Assembly (NCBI GenBank): GCA_019232905.1
Contig: JAFANA010000109.1
Location: 1-64,000, forward strand
DNA: 64,000 nt
Reading direction: 5' to 3'
From: Vulcanimicrobiota bacterium
GTDB lineage: Bacteria > Vulcanimicrobiota > Vulcanimicrobiia > Vulcanimicrobiales > Vulcanimicrobiaceae
Below, piece by piece: positions 8,851 through 17,577 of the stretch (position 1 is its first letter; every line of letters begins with the position of its first letter). Made by a program: the position numbers and the translations under genes. Under the pieces are notes generated by a model, which was given only the letters and a program-made list of their open reading frames with translations, made no database searches and was not told where the DNA came from.

Positions 8851-10485
8851 ATGAAGCGTTTTGCGCCCCGCTCCCGAATGAACGGGCTCGTGCAAGAGAA
8901 GGTCCTTGTAGCCGGAGGCGGCACCATGGGTGCCGGAATCGCGTTCGTCGCCGCGCGCGGCGGTTATACCGTCGAGGTGATCGAGCCCGATACGAACGCC
9001 AGAACGCGAGCGCAAGAACGGTGGCGCAAAGACGCGGAGCGTTTCCAGGATCCTTCGATCGTGGACCGGATCGCGTTCATCGACGACGTTCCGTCACAGA
9101 GCGATGCGAGCATTGCGATTGAAGCGGTCCCGGAACGGTTCGATCTCAAACGTGACGTTTTCCTAAAATTCGAAGCGGCGCTGTCGAGCGATGCGATTCT
9201 TGGGACGAACACTTCGTCGCTGTCGGTTGGGGAACTCGCCGATGCGGTCGAGCATCCCGAACGTGTCGTGGGATTGCATTTCTTCAATCCGCCGGCGGCG
9301 ATGAAACTCGTCGAAGTCATCGCGACGGATGCGACCTCCGATGATGCGTTGGATCGCGCGCACGCGTTCGTCGAGCGTATCGATAAAACGGGTGTCGATG
9401 CGGCGGATACGCCGGGATTCATCGTGAATCGCGTGGCGCGGCCGTTTTATCTGCAATCGATGCGCGCGCTCGATCTTGGCGTCGCTACGGTTACTGAACT
9501 GGATGCGCTTGCGCGCTCGGCCGGATTTCGCATGGGTCCATTCGAGCTGATGGATTTAATCGGCATGGACGTCAATTACGCGACCAGCGTATCGGTGTAC
9601 GAGCGGCTCGAAGCGGAACGGTTGACGCCGGTCGAAATGCAGCGCCGCATGGTCGCAGAGGGACGCCTAGGGCGGAAGACGGGACAAGGTTTTTACGACT
9701 ATACGCACGGCGATCCGGAGCGTCTCGACCTAAAGATCGAGCAGGCGGCGCCGGATGAACGGAACGCCGAAGAAGTCGTTTGCGTCATCGGGTTCGGTGG
9801 CGTCGCCGAACACTTTACCGAGATACTGCAAGAGCATTTCGAGAAGGTCATTCCGATGCACAACGATGACACGCTCGACGAATTGCCGGTGGATGCGACG
9901 CTCGTCGTCGATGTCGGCAACGGAACCAGCGACCGCTCGTCGATCGTCGCGACGCTCGATTCGCTTTTGGGTCCGGACACTGTTATCTTCGCCGACGCCT
10001 ACGCGACCGATGTCGTTGAGGCAACCAAACGGATGCGTCATCCGGAGCGCCTCGTCGGGTATGGCATCATCGGTGCGCTCGAGAGCCAGTACGCAGTGGA
10101 GGTCGTCGACACGGACACCGTGTCGGACGAGGCGCTCGCGCTCGCACAAGAAACCTTCGAAGCGGTCGGCAAAGGTGTGTGTCTGGTCGAGAACGTTCCG
10201 GGACTTTTTCTCGGACGAGTCATTGGTTCGATCGTCAATGAGGCCGTGATCGCCGTCCACGAGGGCGTTGCGAGTCCGGATGACGTCGACACGGCAATGC
10301 GTTTGGGCGTGAATTATCCGCAAGGCCCAATTGCATGGGGACGCGAGATAGGCGGCCGCCGCCTGACGCACATCTTGCGCCGCATCGCAGCGGCAGAGGG
10401 CGAAGCGTTTGCACCGCATCGCGCGCTCTGGGTGCTGGACGTTCAAGACGAAGGAGAAGAGGAAGAGATCGATGCACGGACGTGA
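8851..10485 (+). CDS. 3-hydroxyacyl-CoA dehydrogenase with duplicated C-terminal half (PaaH-like)
   Basis: NAD-dependent oxidation of (S)-3-hydroxyacyl-CoA. The N-terminal Rossmann fold shows GGGTMGAG (residues 22-29) and the 3HCDH_N pattern TNTSSLSVGELA followed by RVVGLHFFNPP with the catalytic His. The first C-terminal domain has DTPGFIVNRV. A second Rossmann-like segment (from EEVVCVIGFGG) and a second 3HCDH C-domain (VENVPGLFLGRV ... GVNYPQGP) follow, which is the roughly 500-residue architecture of PaaH and related 3-hydroxybutyryl/adipyl-CoA dehydrogenases. ATG 8878 is an alternative start; neither has a good ribosome binding site. The thiolase start lies inside its last codons. Confidence 0.9.
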   Translation: MKRFAPRSRMNGLVQEKVLVAGGGTMGAGIAFVAARGGYTVEVIEPDTNARTRAQERWRKDAERFQDPSIVDRIAFIDDVPSQSDASIAIEAVPERFDLKRDVFLKFEAALSSDAILGTNTSSLSVGELADAVEHPERVVGLHFFNPPAAMKLVEVIATDATSDDALDRAHAFVERIDKTGVDAADTPGFIVNRVARPFYLQSMRALDLGVATVTELDALARSAGFRMGPFELMDLIGMDVNYATSVSVYERLEAERLTPVEMQRRMVAEGRLGRKTGQGFYDYTHGDPERLDLKIEQAAPDERNAEEVVCVIGFGGVAEHFTEILQEHFEKVIPMHNDDTLDELPVDATLVVDVGNGTSDRSSIVATLDSLLGPDTVIFADAYATDVVEATKRMRHPERLVGYGIIGALESQYAVEVVDTDTVSDEALALAQETFEAVGKGVCLVENVPGLFLGRVIGSIVNEAVIAVHEGVASPDDVDTAMRLGVNYPQGPIAWGREIGGRRLTHILRRIAAAEGEAFAPHRALWVLDVQDEGEEEEIDART

Positions 10486-11647
10486 GGTCTACGTTATCGA
10501 TGCGGTGCGCACGCCGATCGGACGTTTCGGCGGTGCGCTTGCAGCGTACCGCCCCGACGATCTTGCTGCGACCGCAATTGCGGCCGTCGTGCAACGCGCA
10601 GACGTGCCGTACGATCGCGTCGACGATGTCTTTTTCGGTGCGGCGAATCAAAGCGGCGAGGATAATCGTAATGTCGCCCGCATGGCTGCGCTGCTTGCCG
10701 GTTTGCCGGTCGAAGTTCCGGGCGTAACGCTCAATCGTCTTTGCGGTTCCAGTCTGCAGGCGATCAACTCCGCAGCCCACGCGATCGCGGCCGGTGAAGC
10801 AAGTGTCGTCATCGCGGGCGGCGTCGAATCGATGAGCCGCGCGCCGTACGTCTTACCGAAAACCGACAAGCCGTTCGGGCGCGGTCAGCAGCTCTTCGAT
10901 ACGGTGCTCGGCTGGCGCATGGTCAATCCGAACATGCCGAAAGAGTGGACGATATCGCTTGGAGAGACGGCCGAGAAGGTCGCTCGAGAGTACGGCATCA
11001 CGCGTCAGGAACAAGACGAGTTCGCGTACGCATCGCAGATGAAGGCGAAGGCGGCGATTGACGAAGGACGTTTCGACGATGAACTGATCGCCGTTGGCGA
11101 CCTTCTAGCCGACGAACATCCGCGTCGCGATACGACGCTTGAAGCGCTCGCAAAACTCAAGCCCGCATTCGCTGCAAACGGTACGGTCACAGCCGGCAAC
11201 TCATCAGGCATCAACGACGGCGCCTCCGCGGTTGTGCTTGCGTCGCCGGAAGCGGTGCGCGAGTTGAATCTGAAACCTATAGCGCGCATCGTCGCCACCG
11301 CATCCGCCGGGGTTCCGCCGGATGTCATGGGCTTGGGTCCGATCCCGGCGACGCGCAAAGCGCTCAAATCCGCGGGATTGACGAGCGCAAATCTCGATGC
11401 GATCGAAATCAACGAGGCTTTCGCCGCACAATCGATCGCTTGCATGCGAGACCTGGAGTTGGACCCCGCAAAGACGAACGTCAACGGCGGCGCGATTGCG
11501 CTTGGACATCCGCTCGGCGCGAGCGGCGCGCGGATCGCAACGACGCTGTTGCACGCTTTGCGCCGCACCGGCGGGCGGTATGGGCTCGCGACGATGTGTA
11601 TCGGCGTGGGTCAGGGCATTGCAACCATTTTCGAACGGACGGAGTAA
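10472..11647 (+). CDS. Acetyl-CoA acetyltransferase / 3-oxoadipyl-CoA-type thiolase
   Basis: Thiolytic cleavage of 3-oxoacyl-CoA. The 391-residue protein has the nucleophile Cys91 in NRLCGSS, the GHPLGASGAR motif with His346, and the general-base Cys376 in CIGVGQG, all expected of the thiolase family. The start at ATG 10472 is preceded by AAGGAGAAGAGGA and overlaps the dehydrogenase stop by 14 bases, so the two successive beta-oxidation steps are translationally coupled. The closest families by eye are PaaJ/PcaF-type beta-ketoadipyl-CoA thiolases and generic AtoB enzymes; substrate length cannot be told from the sequence. Confidence 0.93.
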   Translation: MHGREVYVIDAVRTPIGRFGGALAAYRPDDLAATAIAAVVQRADVPYDRVDDVFFGAANQSGEDNRNVARMAALLAGLPVEVPGVTLNRLCGSSLQAINSAAHAIAAGEASVVIAGGVESMSRAPYVLPKTDKPFGRGQQLFDTVLGWRMVNPNMPKEWTISLGETAEKVAREYGITRQEQDEFAYASQMKAKAAIDEGRFDDELIAVGDLLADEHPRRDTTLEALAKLKPAFAANGTVTAGNSSGINDGASAVVLASPEAVRELNLKPIARIVATASAGVPPDVMGLGPIPATRKALKSAGLTSANLDAIEINEAFAAQSIACMRDLELDPAKTNVNGGAIALGHPLGASGARIATTLLHALRRTGGRYGLATMCIGVGQGIATIFERTE

Positions 11648-11650
11648 TTG

Positions 11651-13099
11651 ATGAGCTCGACGCTGGAAGCATCCGGCACCACCTACGAAGACCGTAACCC
11701 TGCGACCGGCGCGGTGATCGCGCACGTGCACGAAACGACGCGCGAAGAACTCGATGCGGCAGTGAGGTCGGCGCGCAAAGCGTTCGACGGCGGCAAGTGG
11801 TCGAATATGGCGGCTTCGCGTCGCGCGAAGGTCGTCTATAAGATGGCGCAGTTGATTGCGGAGCGCGCGCAAGAGCTCATGATGCTCGAGGTTCGCGACA
11901 ACGGCAAGGCGGTTTCGACGGCAAAGGGTGAGATGGGAGCGATCGTTGATTGCTTCGAGTTCTACGCTGGTGCGGCGACGAAGACATACGGTGAAACGAT
12001 GCCGCCTCCGCTTCCGACGTATCTCGCGAATACCGTTCGCGAACCGGTCGGGGTCGTCGGCGCGATCATCCCATGGAATTTTCCGCTGTTGCTTGCATCG
12101 TGGAAAGTCGCACCTGCGCTCGCGGCCGGATGCACCGTCGTGCTCAAGCCGGCACCGTCCACCCCGCTCACCGCAATCGAGCTTGGAAAGATCGCGCTGG
12201 AAGCCGGTGTTCCTGAAGGTGTTCTCAACGTCGTTACCGGGTCCGGACGCGAACTCGGGCAGTGGATCGTCGAACATCCCCTCGTCGACAAAATCGCATT
12301 TACCGGCAGTACCGCAACCGGCAAGCTCGTCGCAAAGACCGCGGCAGACACGATCAAGCGCGTCACACTCGAACTCGGCGGAAAATCGCCGACGATCGTG
12401 TTCGACGACGCCGATATCGACGCGGCGGTCGCGGGTGCGCTCTACGGAATTTTCTACAATGCGGGTCAAGCGTGCGAAGCCCGTTCACGCGTGCTGCTTC
12501 ATCGACCGATCTACGACCGCTTCGTCGCGTCGTTCGTCGAGCGTGCGCAGAACGTTCGCGTCGGAAATCCCGAAGATCCACAGACGCACGTCGGTGCGAT
12601 TACGCTTCCCGAACAATTTGAGAAGATCAAGTCGTATTGTGAGATCGGACGCAGCGAAGGTGCGCGCTCGCTAATCGGCGGAATTCCGGCCTCGCTCGAT
12701 GGTGAATGTGCGAACGGCTTGTTTTGGACCGCGACGGCGTTCGAAGCGGAGCCCGGACACCGCATCGCGCGCGAGGAGATTTTCGGACCGGTCGTTACGT
12801 TCACGCCGTTCGAGGACGAAGCGCAAGCGGTCGCACTTGCGAACGACAGCGACTACGGCCTCTCCGCGAGCGTCTGGTCGAACAGCATCGGGCGCGCCAA
12901 CCGGGTGGCCCGCGCGATCCGCAGCGGCACCGTCGCGATCAACACGCCCTACGCGGTCTTTCCGGGGGTCCCGTTCGGAGGGTATAAGCAATCAGGGTAC
13001 GGCCGCGAACTCGGCATGGAGACGATGCGGCTTTACACCGAAACGAAGAGCGTTCTGACGTATGTCGGTGAGAAAGCGATGAACCCGCTGGGCCTATGA
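11651..13099 (+). CDS. NAD(P)-dependent aldehyde dehydrogenase
   Basis: Oxidises an aldehyde to the acid. It carries the cofactor-binding KPAPSTPLTAIELG segment, FTGSTATGK, the general base Glu241 in LELGGKSP and the nucleophile Cys275 in GQACEARSR. These residues are 34 apart, as in classical ALDHs. Length of 482 residues is normal. I chose ATG 11651 over TTG 11648 because GGAG stands 7-10 bases upstream. It follows the thiolase by 3 bases, so it belongs to the same operon. Possible substrates are phenylacetaldehyde, betaine aldehyde or aliphatic aldehydes; the neighbourhood favours an aromatic or acyl pathway, but this is inference. Confidence 0.92.
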   Translation: MSSTLEASGTTYEDRNPATGAVIAHVHETTREELDAAVRSARKAFDGGKWSNMAASRRAKVVYKMAQLIAERAQELMMLEVRDNGKAVSTAKGEMGAIVDCFEFYAGAATKTYGETMPPPLPTYLANTVREPVGVVGAIIPWNFPLLLASWKVAPALAAGCTVVLKPAPSTPLTAIELGKIALEAGVPEGVLNVVTGSGRELGQWIVEHPLVDKIAFTGSTATGKLVAKTAADTIKRVTLELGGKSPTIVFDDADIDAAVAGALYGIFYNAGQACEARSRVLLHRPIYDRFVASFVERAQNVRVGNPEDPQTHVGAITLPEQFEKIKSYCEIGRSEGARSLIGGIPASLDGECANGLFWTATAFEAEPGHRIAREEIFGPVVTFTPFEDEAQAVALANDSDYGLSASVWSNSIGRANRVARAIRSGTVAINTPYAVFPGVPFGGYKQSGYGRELGMETMRLYTETKSVLTYVGEKAMNPLGL

Positions 13100-13410
13100 T
13101 CAAAATCGGCGAGTACTACGACACGACCTACGGGACGCTGTGGAAGGACGGTACGTACTTTCCGCGCGGGACGCATGTGCTCGTCGTCGGCGTACACCTC
13201 GATCAAGGCTTTTGCGTCCGCTTCCCTGCGGAAGTCGACGGTGAGCCGCTGGAAACCTGGGAAGACTGGAGCGAATCATCGTTTCTTGCAGACGAAGGTA
13301 GCGTGCAACCACCGCAGCCAATCTCTCGCGCAGTCTTGAGCGAAGCGCGTGCGGTGCTCTCAGATGCAGAAGACGGGAGCCATCTACATCTACATGAGGA
13401 AGATGACTAA
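13096..13410 (+). CDS. Unknown 104-residue acidic protein
   Basis: The ATG overlaps the aldehyde dehydrogenase stop (ATGA), so it is translated as the last gene of the operon. The first 60 residues are rich in aromatic and Gly residues (GEYYDTTYGTLWKDGTYFPRG, then W-E-D-W), as in a small beta-barrel. The C-terminal 30 residues are acidic and His-rich (DGSHLHLHEEDD). No signal peptide or membrane segment is seen. I do not recognise the family. A strong terminator follows within 55 bases. Confidence 0.65.
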   Translation: MIKIGEYYDTTYGTLWKDGTYFPRGTHVLVVGVHLDQGFCVRFPAEVDGEPLETWEDWSESSFLADEGSVQPPQPISRAVLSEARAVLSDAEDGSHLHLHEEDD

Positions 13411-13461
13411 TGTTCTTTCTCAAACCTTAAAGAGTAATTAAAGTCGTCATTGCTACTGTAA

Positions 13462-13494
13462 AATCGCGCACGGTAACGTGCGCGATTCTTTTTT
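13462..13494 (+). terminator. Rho-independent terminator
   Basis: A perfect 11-bp stem (AATCGCGCACG/CGTGCGCGATT) with a GTAA tetraloop is followed by CTTTTTT. It closes the dehydrogenase-thiolase-aldehyde dehydrogenase operon and isolates the TonB receptor gene that starts 31 bases later. Confidence 0.92.
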
Positions 13495-13524
13495 ACTTTC
13501 TAGCAAGAACGGAGAAGGTTTCGA

Positions 13525-16137
13525 GTGTTTTCTCGAGTCGCTCTCGTGTTTGTTGCGCTCGCTATTGCTCTTTCGCCGATCGCCGCTCGTTCGGACGAGG
13601 CGCTCAGCATCGGCAAAGCCGGCGCAATCACGGGATCAGTCTACACAGCCGGCGGTGCACCCGTAGCCGGCGCTCAAGTCGTCCTCACCGGGGCGAGCGC
13701 TCAACACACATCAACGGATGCAAACGGACTATTCGCATTTACGAATTTGGCCGCCGGTTTGTATCAGCTGGAAGTGACCAAAGGCGGGTATCTGCCCGCT
13801 TCGGCCCAGGACGTTGCCGTTACATCCGGCAGCTCGATTACCGAAAAGGTATTCCTGCAACAACCCGACCTTTCGTCGCTGCGCACGATCGCTGCCGTTT
13901 CGACGTCGAGCCACAGCTCGATCAACACCAGCGCAGCGGCACAGACGGTTGTGAGCGCGCAGCAGATTCAAAATCTTGCAAATCCGCAAATCAATGAAGC
14001 GCTACAGCACGTTCCGGCCGTAAATCTGCAGCGCACGGGAAGCGCGCCGAACACGGCGATCTCTGTGGGCGGCGTGCAGCCGTATGAGTCGCAAGTGCTG
14101 CTCGACGGCCATCCGCTTTCGACGGGTCGCTATGGGTCGTGGATCTCGCAGTACTTCAACTCGTTCATGCTGGGCGGGATGGAAGTCGAAGTCGGCCCCG
14201 GCAATACGACGCCGTTCGCCGGAAACGCGATCGGCGGCACGGTGAACCTGACGACACCGTCCTTTAACGGTACGCCGAGAACCGAGTTTACCGTCGGTAT
14301 GGACAACTATCTGTCGCAATACTCGAACTTCCTGAAGACCGGAAAGCTCGGCGACAAGTTCTCCTATATTTTCGGTGTCGGGTACAACAGCAAAAATGGC
14401 CCGTATCAAGACAGCCAAGGTTGCGTCGTTACGCCCGCAAGCGCGAGCAAAGACAATCTCCCGGGCAGCACCGGAATCGTTCAGTTCTGCGGCAGCTTGG
14501 GCGCGCCGCTCTTCCAAAAAGGCGAAGTGATCAAGGGCGAGTACGACTTTTCGCCGTCGACGTCGATTCAAATCGGATACGTCGGTTCGCAGTCGGGCTT
14601 CTATCCGCAGGCGTCGTCTTACGGACAATGGGCCGGCAACATGACGATCGTTCCGTGTATCGGTGCGGGTGCAAAACAACAATGCACCAACCCGAACTAC
14701 TCGCAGTACGTCGGAAAAACGATCAACGGCTATATCTTCTATCCGGGGTCGAACGTCTTCAACGATCAGCCGATTTGGGAAGGTCAATTCCGTACGGCAA
14801 TCGGCGACAATACGCTGTTGATTCGCCCGTACACCGGCGTCGTGTATCGTGACATCGACGGCGGCGGCGAAGCATTCTATCCCAGTTACTACACGGCAGC
14901 GGGCGTGGAAGTGCCGCAGTCGCCGTACACGACCGTCGAACAAGACCGTCTCCACGGAACGACCGTCTCGTTCATCCACCCGTTCGGCAACAATGACGTA
15001 ACGGCAACGTACGACTATCACAGCGATGATACGTACGCGCAGGCCGGTAATCCGACCGCCGTGCCGTTCCCCGTCGTCGTTCCGAACACGATGGCGAGAA
15101 CGAACATTTTCTCGCTCACCGGCAATTTCGCCTTAACGCAGGCCTTGTCGATGGCGGCGGGCCTGTACAACACCAATTGGCAACTCAACGGCTGGCAGGC
15201 GTATCAACCGAACGCCGCAACCAATCCGGTGAACGTTCCGCTAGCGCGCAGCGTCAACCACTTCGATCCGCATGTCGCGTTCACGCTCTCGCCGGAGAAC
15301 GGCCTATCGTATCGCCTGTCGTTCGGCAGTTCCGTGAACTTCCCGTACGCCGGAAATGTCAGCGGCATTCCTTACGTTCAACTTCCCACGGCAACGGCGC
15401 CGAACGGCACGACGCTCGTGGAGAAAAATCCCGCGCTCGAGCCTGAGGTGGCGCATGCCTGGGGTGCCGGCGTCGACAAACGCTTTCACAGCGGCGGCGT
15501 TCTGAGCTTCGACTACATCAACACCAACGTCAACAACGTGTTCGAAACGCTGTCGACTCCCGTCACGGGGCAGGTGTATGCGTATACGAACATGCCGATC
15601 AACGCAGCGAATCTCTCCGCGCAGATCGCCACGCTGAAATACTCGTACCTGCCGAACTTCGGTCTGGGGTACTACGTATCGGGCGCGGTGCAACGCTCCA
15701 TCATCAACGGCATCCCGCTCGCGGCATTCACGTCGTCGTTCTCCGTCCCGGCAAACGGCGTACAGCAATGCGGCACCGCAACGTCGCTCTGCGTTCCCTA
15801 CCTGAAGGCGTACGGATCGCTGCAGTATACGTTCACCGATCGCTCGTTGTTCTTATTGGGTGCGGATTTCGAGGGGAAGAACAACTCGTACAATCAGGGA
15901 CCGGTTACGATCTTCAACATGACGTACCGGCACCCGATGAACAAGTACTTCGATCTCCAAGTCGCGGGGGACAACATCTTCAACGACGGCGCGTACAACA
16001 ATCTCGTCGTTCCGAACGCCGGCGTTCCGGTGGTCGGAGAGAACAACCTCGGACAGTACGGATCCTACACGACGCCGATCATTCCGGTCGAGCCGCGTAC
16101 GATTCGTTTGCAGCTCAACTTCCACGACGTCCCGTAG
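13525..16137 (+). CDS. TonB-dependent receptor with N-terminal carboxypeptidase-regulatory-like domain
   Basis: Outer membrane receptor for an unknown ligand. A Sec leader (residues 1-23) is followed by a carboxypeptidase-regulatory-like Ig domain (about 33-115: ITGSVYTAGGAPVAGAQVVL ... TDANGLFAFTNLAAG). The plug domain follows (about 135-245: VVSAQQIQNLANPQINEALQ, VLLDGHPL, GNAIGGTVNL) and then a 22-strand-type barrel ending in RTIRLQLNF. GTG 13525 is preceded by GGAGAAGG. The domain order is like that of SusC-like or OmpA-related TonB proteins. The gene stands alone between two terminators, so the ligand cannot be read from context; no ABC transporter adjoins it. Confidence 0.92.
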   Translation: MFSRVALVFVALAIALSPIAARSDEALSIGKAGAITGSVYTAGGAPVAGAQVVLTGASAQHTSTDANGLFAFTNLAAGLYQLEVTKGGYLPASAQDVAVTSGSSITEKVFLQQPDLSSLRTIAAVSTSSHSSINTSAAAQTVVSAQQIQNLANPQINEALQHVPAVNLQRTGSAPNTAISVGGVQPYESQVLLDGHPLSTGRYGSWISQYFNSFMLGGMEVEVGPGNTTPFAGNAIGGTVNLTTPSFNGTPRTEFTVGMDNYLSQYSNFLKTGKLGDKFSYIFGVGYNSKNGPYQDSQGCVVTPASASKDNLPGSTGIVQFCGSLGAPLFQKGEVIKGEYDFSPSTSIQIGYVGSQSGFYPQASSYGQWAGNMTIVPCIGAGAKQQCTNPNYSQYVGKTINGYIFYPGSNVFNDQPIWEGQFRTAIGDNTLLIRPYTGVVYRDIDGGGEAFYPSYYTAAGVEVPQSPYTTVEQDRLHGTTVSFIHPFGNNDVTATYDYHSDDTYAQAGNPTAVPFPVVVPNTMARTNIFSLTGNFALTQALSMAAGLYNTNWQLNGWQAYQPNAATNPVNVPLARSVNHFDPHVAFTLSPENGLSYRLSFGSSVNFPYAGNVSGIPYVQLPTATAPNGTTLVEKNPALEPEVAHAWGAGVDKRFHSGGVLSFDYINTNVNNVFETLSTPVTGQVYAYTNMPINAANLSAQIATLKYSYLPNFGLGYYVSGAVQRSIINGIPLAAFTSSFSVPANGVQQCGTATSLCVPYLKAYGSLQYTFTDRSLFLLGADFEGKNNSYNQGPVTIFNMTYRHPMNKYFDLQVAGDNIFNDGAYNNLVVPNAGVPVVGENNLGQYGSYTTPIIPVEPRTIRLQLNFHDVP

Positions 16138-16162
16138 TTGCTCGTTGGATTAGGGCAAAGCA

Positions 16163-16190
16163 AAAGCGCCTCGCATGTGCGAGGCGCTTT
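16163..16190. terminator. Bidirectional terminator between convergent genes
   Basis: A near-perfect inverted repeat (AAAGCGCCTCGCA / TGCGAGGCGCTTT) lies between the TonB receptor gene and the convergent lipoprotein gene. The A-rich 5' side and T-rich 3' side allow it to stop transcription from either direction. Confidence 0.8.
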
Positions 16191-16210
16191 CGTTCTTTGT
16201 GCGTCGTTCG

Positions 16211-16648
16211 TTACGGGTTGAAGTCGATGGTAACGCCGACCGTTCCCCAGTAAAGGGAGCACTGCGGCTGATATTGCGGCAGCGGCGTCGGCGGCGGCGA
16301 CGACCACGGCGGCTGGTACGTCGAACTGAAACAATACCACGTTGCCGGGGTCAAGTTGCTGAACGTCGTTTTGCCCGTGCTGTCCGTATTCTGCGTCAGA
16401 ATCGGGGTGCCGACGGATTGGTTTACCGACGTCGAAAGCGTCACCGGTTGATTCGGCAGCGGCGAACCTGCGTAGTACACGCTTACAACGGCGGTCGACG
16501 CAGTTGGATTCGGCGACGGCGATGAGGTCGACGTCGGAACCGGCGTTGCGGTTGCGGAGCCGTACAAATTGTTGACGTTGCCGTTGTTACAAGCGGCAAG
16601 CGCCATCGCTGCTGCAGCAAAGGCGAACGCAAGAATACGTTTGGACAT
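16211..16648 (-). CDS. Small secreted lipoprotein with Ig-like domain
   Basis: The 145-residue product starts at ATG 16648 with a lipoprotein signal peptide (SKRILAFAFAAAAMALAAC; lipobox LAAC) and is predicted to be anchored by Cys20. A Ser/Thr/Pro linker (about 35-55) leads to a single Ig or Big-like fold with VVSVYYAGSPLPNQPVTLS and DSTGKTTFSNLTPATW, similar to the CarboxypepD_reg or Big_1 pattern. The C-terminus is Pro-rich. A longer reading frame upstream is Arg-rich and improbable. Function unknown; likely a surface-exposed structural or adhesive lipoprotein. Confidence 0.7.
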   Translation of the reverse strand: MSKRILAFAFAAAAMALAACNNGNVNNLYGSATATPVPTSTSSPSPNPTASTAVVSVYYAGSPLPNQPVTLSTSVNQSVGTPILTQNTDSTGKTTFSNLTPATWYCFSSTYQPPWSSPPPTPLPQYQPQCSLYWGTVGVTIDFNP

Positions 16649-16667
16649 GGCCCGGTGGCTTCGACGC

Positions 16668-17498
16668 TTACGCCGATGCCGCCTGGCCGCTCGCATCGAA
16701 GAAGAATTTCAACGATTTACGGTCGATTTCGCCATAATATTCACGAAAAAGCGCTGCCGCGGTCGTACCCGGCCAATGCGCGGGAAGCAGCGTACTCGGA
16801 AGGCCCGGGTCGACATACGTAAACTTTCGATAGTCGTGCACGAGCCACAGTCGCTCGACGAACGCGTCTTCTTCAGAAAGGCTTCCTCGTTCGCGCTCCT
16901 TGACCAAGCGAGGCTCGTAGGTTTGGATAAACTCGCGATATGCCGAGGCGATCGCTTCGAGATCCCAACATTTGCTCAGCAAGTCGCGGTCGCTGCTCGG
17001 CCCGGCGTAGTCGCTCACGAACAGATCGATGTTCTCGGCGACACCTGACGACTCGGCGATGTCTCGCACTTCCTCCATTGCATCGCGGGGCGAGAGCCAG
17101 GTCGATGACGAGAGCGGCGCCCAGCCGAGGACGGTCAGCTCCTTCCGCAAGCGGTCGCGGCGTTCGCGCTGCGCCTCGGCAACGCTGTAGGTCAGCATGC
17201 GCCACCGTCCGTCCCACTCGACGACGGGCCCGTAAATGCGCGGACTCAACCCTTCGATCCGGCGCCGCCCTCGCTCGGTCACGGCATAGTAGGCGCGGTT
17301 CGCCGAACGGTGTGCCGCAAGCCATCCTTGCCGGGACATGCGCGACACGGCCTGGCGCACGGCCGCTTCTGACAAACCGAAGGGCGCCATCAGGCGGACG
17401 AGGCTGCCGATCCATAGCGACCCATCGGTCACATGGCGGTGGACCAAGTCGCCGTAGAGCGTAAAAATAAAGGAGTTGGGCCTTGTTATTTGTCGCAT
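16668..17498 (-). CDS. paaX: PaaX-family transcriptional repressor
   Basis: Regulator of the type that senses phenylacetyl-CoA or related aromatic CoA esters. The N-terminal winged helix shows GLSEAAVRQAVSRMSRQGWLAAHRSANRAYYAVTERGRRRIE (about residues 41-83), the diagnostic PaaX signature. The central and C-terminal PaaX_C region follows (WDGRWRMLTYSV, then YREFIQTYEP). The 276-residue length is normal. It is divergent from the PaaA/BoxB-like oxygenase gene with 79 bases between starts. A TATATT box lies about 13 bases upstream of its ATG, which would give a nearly leaderless message. It probably represses the divergent operon. Confidence 0.88.
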   Translation of the reverse strand: MRQITRPNSFIFTLYGDLVHRHVTDGSLWIGSLVRLMAPFGLSEAAVRQAVSRMSRQGWLAAHRSANRAYYAVTERGRRRIEGLSPRIYGPVVEWDGRWRMLTYSVAEAQRERRDRLRKELTVLGWAPLSSSTWLSPRDAMEEVRDIAESSGVAENIDLFVSDYAGPSSDRDLLSKCWDLEAIASAYREFIQTYEPRLVKERERGSLSEEDAFVERLWLVHDYRKFTYVDPGLPSTLLPAHWPGTTAAALFREYYGEIDRKSLKFFFDASGQAASA

Positions 17499-17577
17499 CT
17501 GTGGCTAATATATCACTGTTCTCACGGAAACCATTAAATCCGTCACAAACGGGCTCTCCCCGGAAAGGCGTTGCACC

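Noticed and set aside
14002-15021. Long open frame (339 codons) on the minus strand inside the TonB receptor gene
   Set aside because: Arg/Val-rich shadow of the receptor's codon usage, no ribosome binding site, no recognisable domain; the plus-strand gene is certain.
17500-17577. Possible PaaX operator (imperfect palindrome around GTGATATATTAGCCAC) between paaX and the oxygenase gene
   Set aside because: Symmetry is weak and the similarity to the known E. coli PaaX site is only partial, so I did not annotate it as a site.
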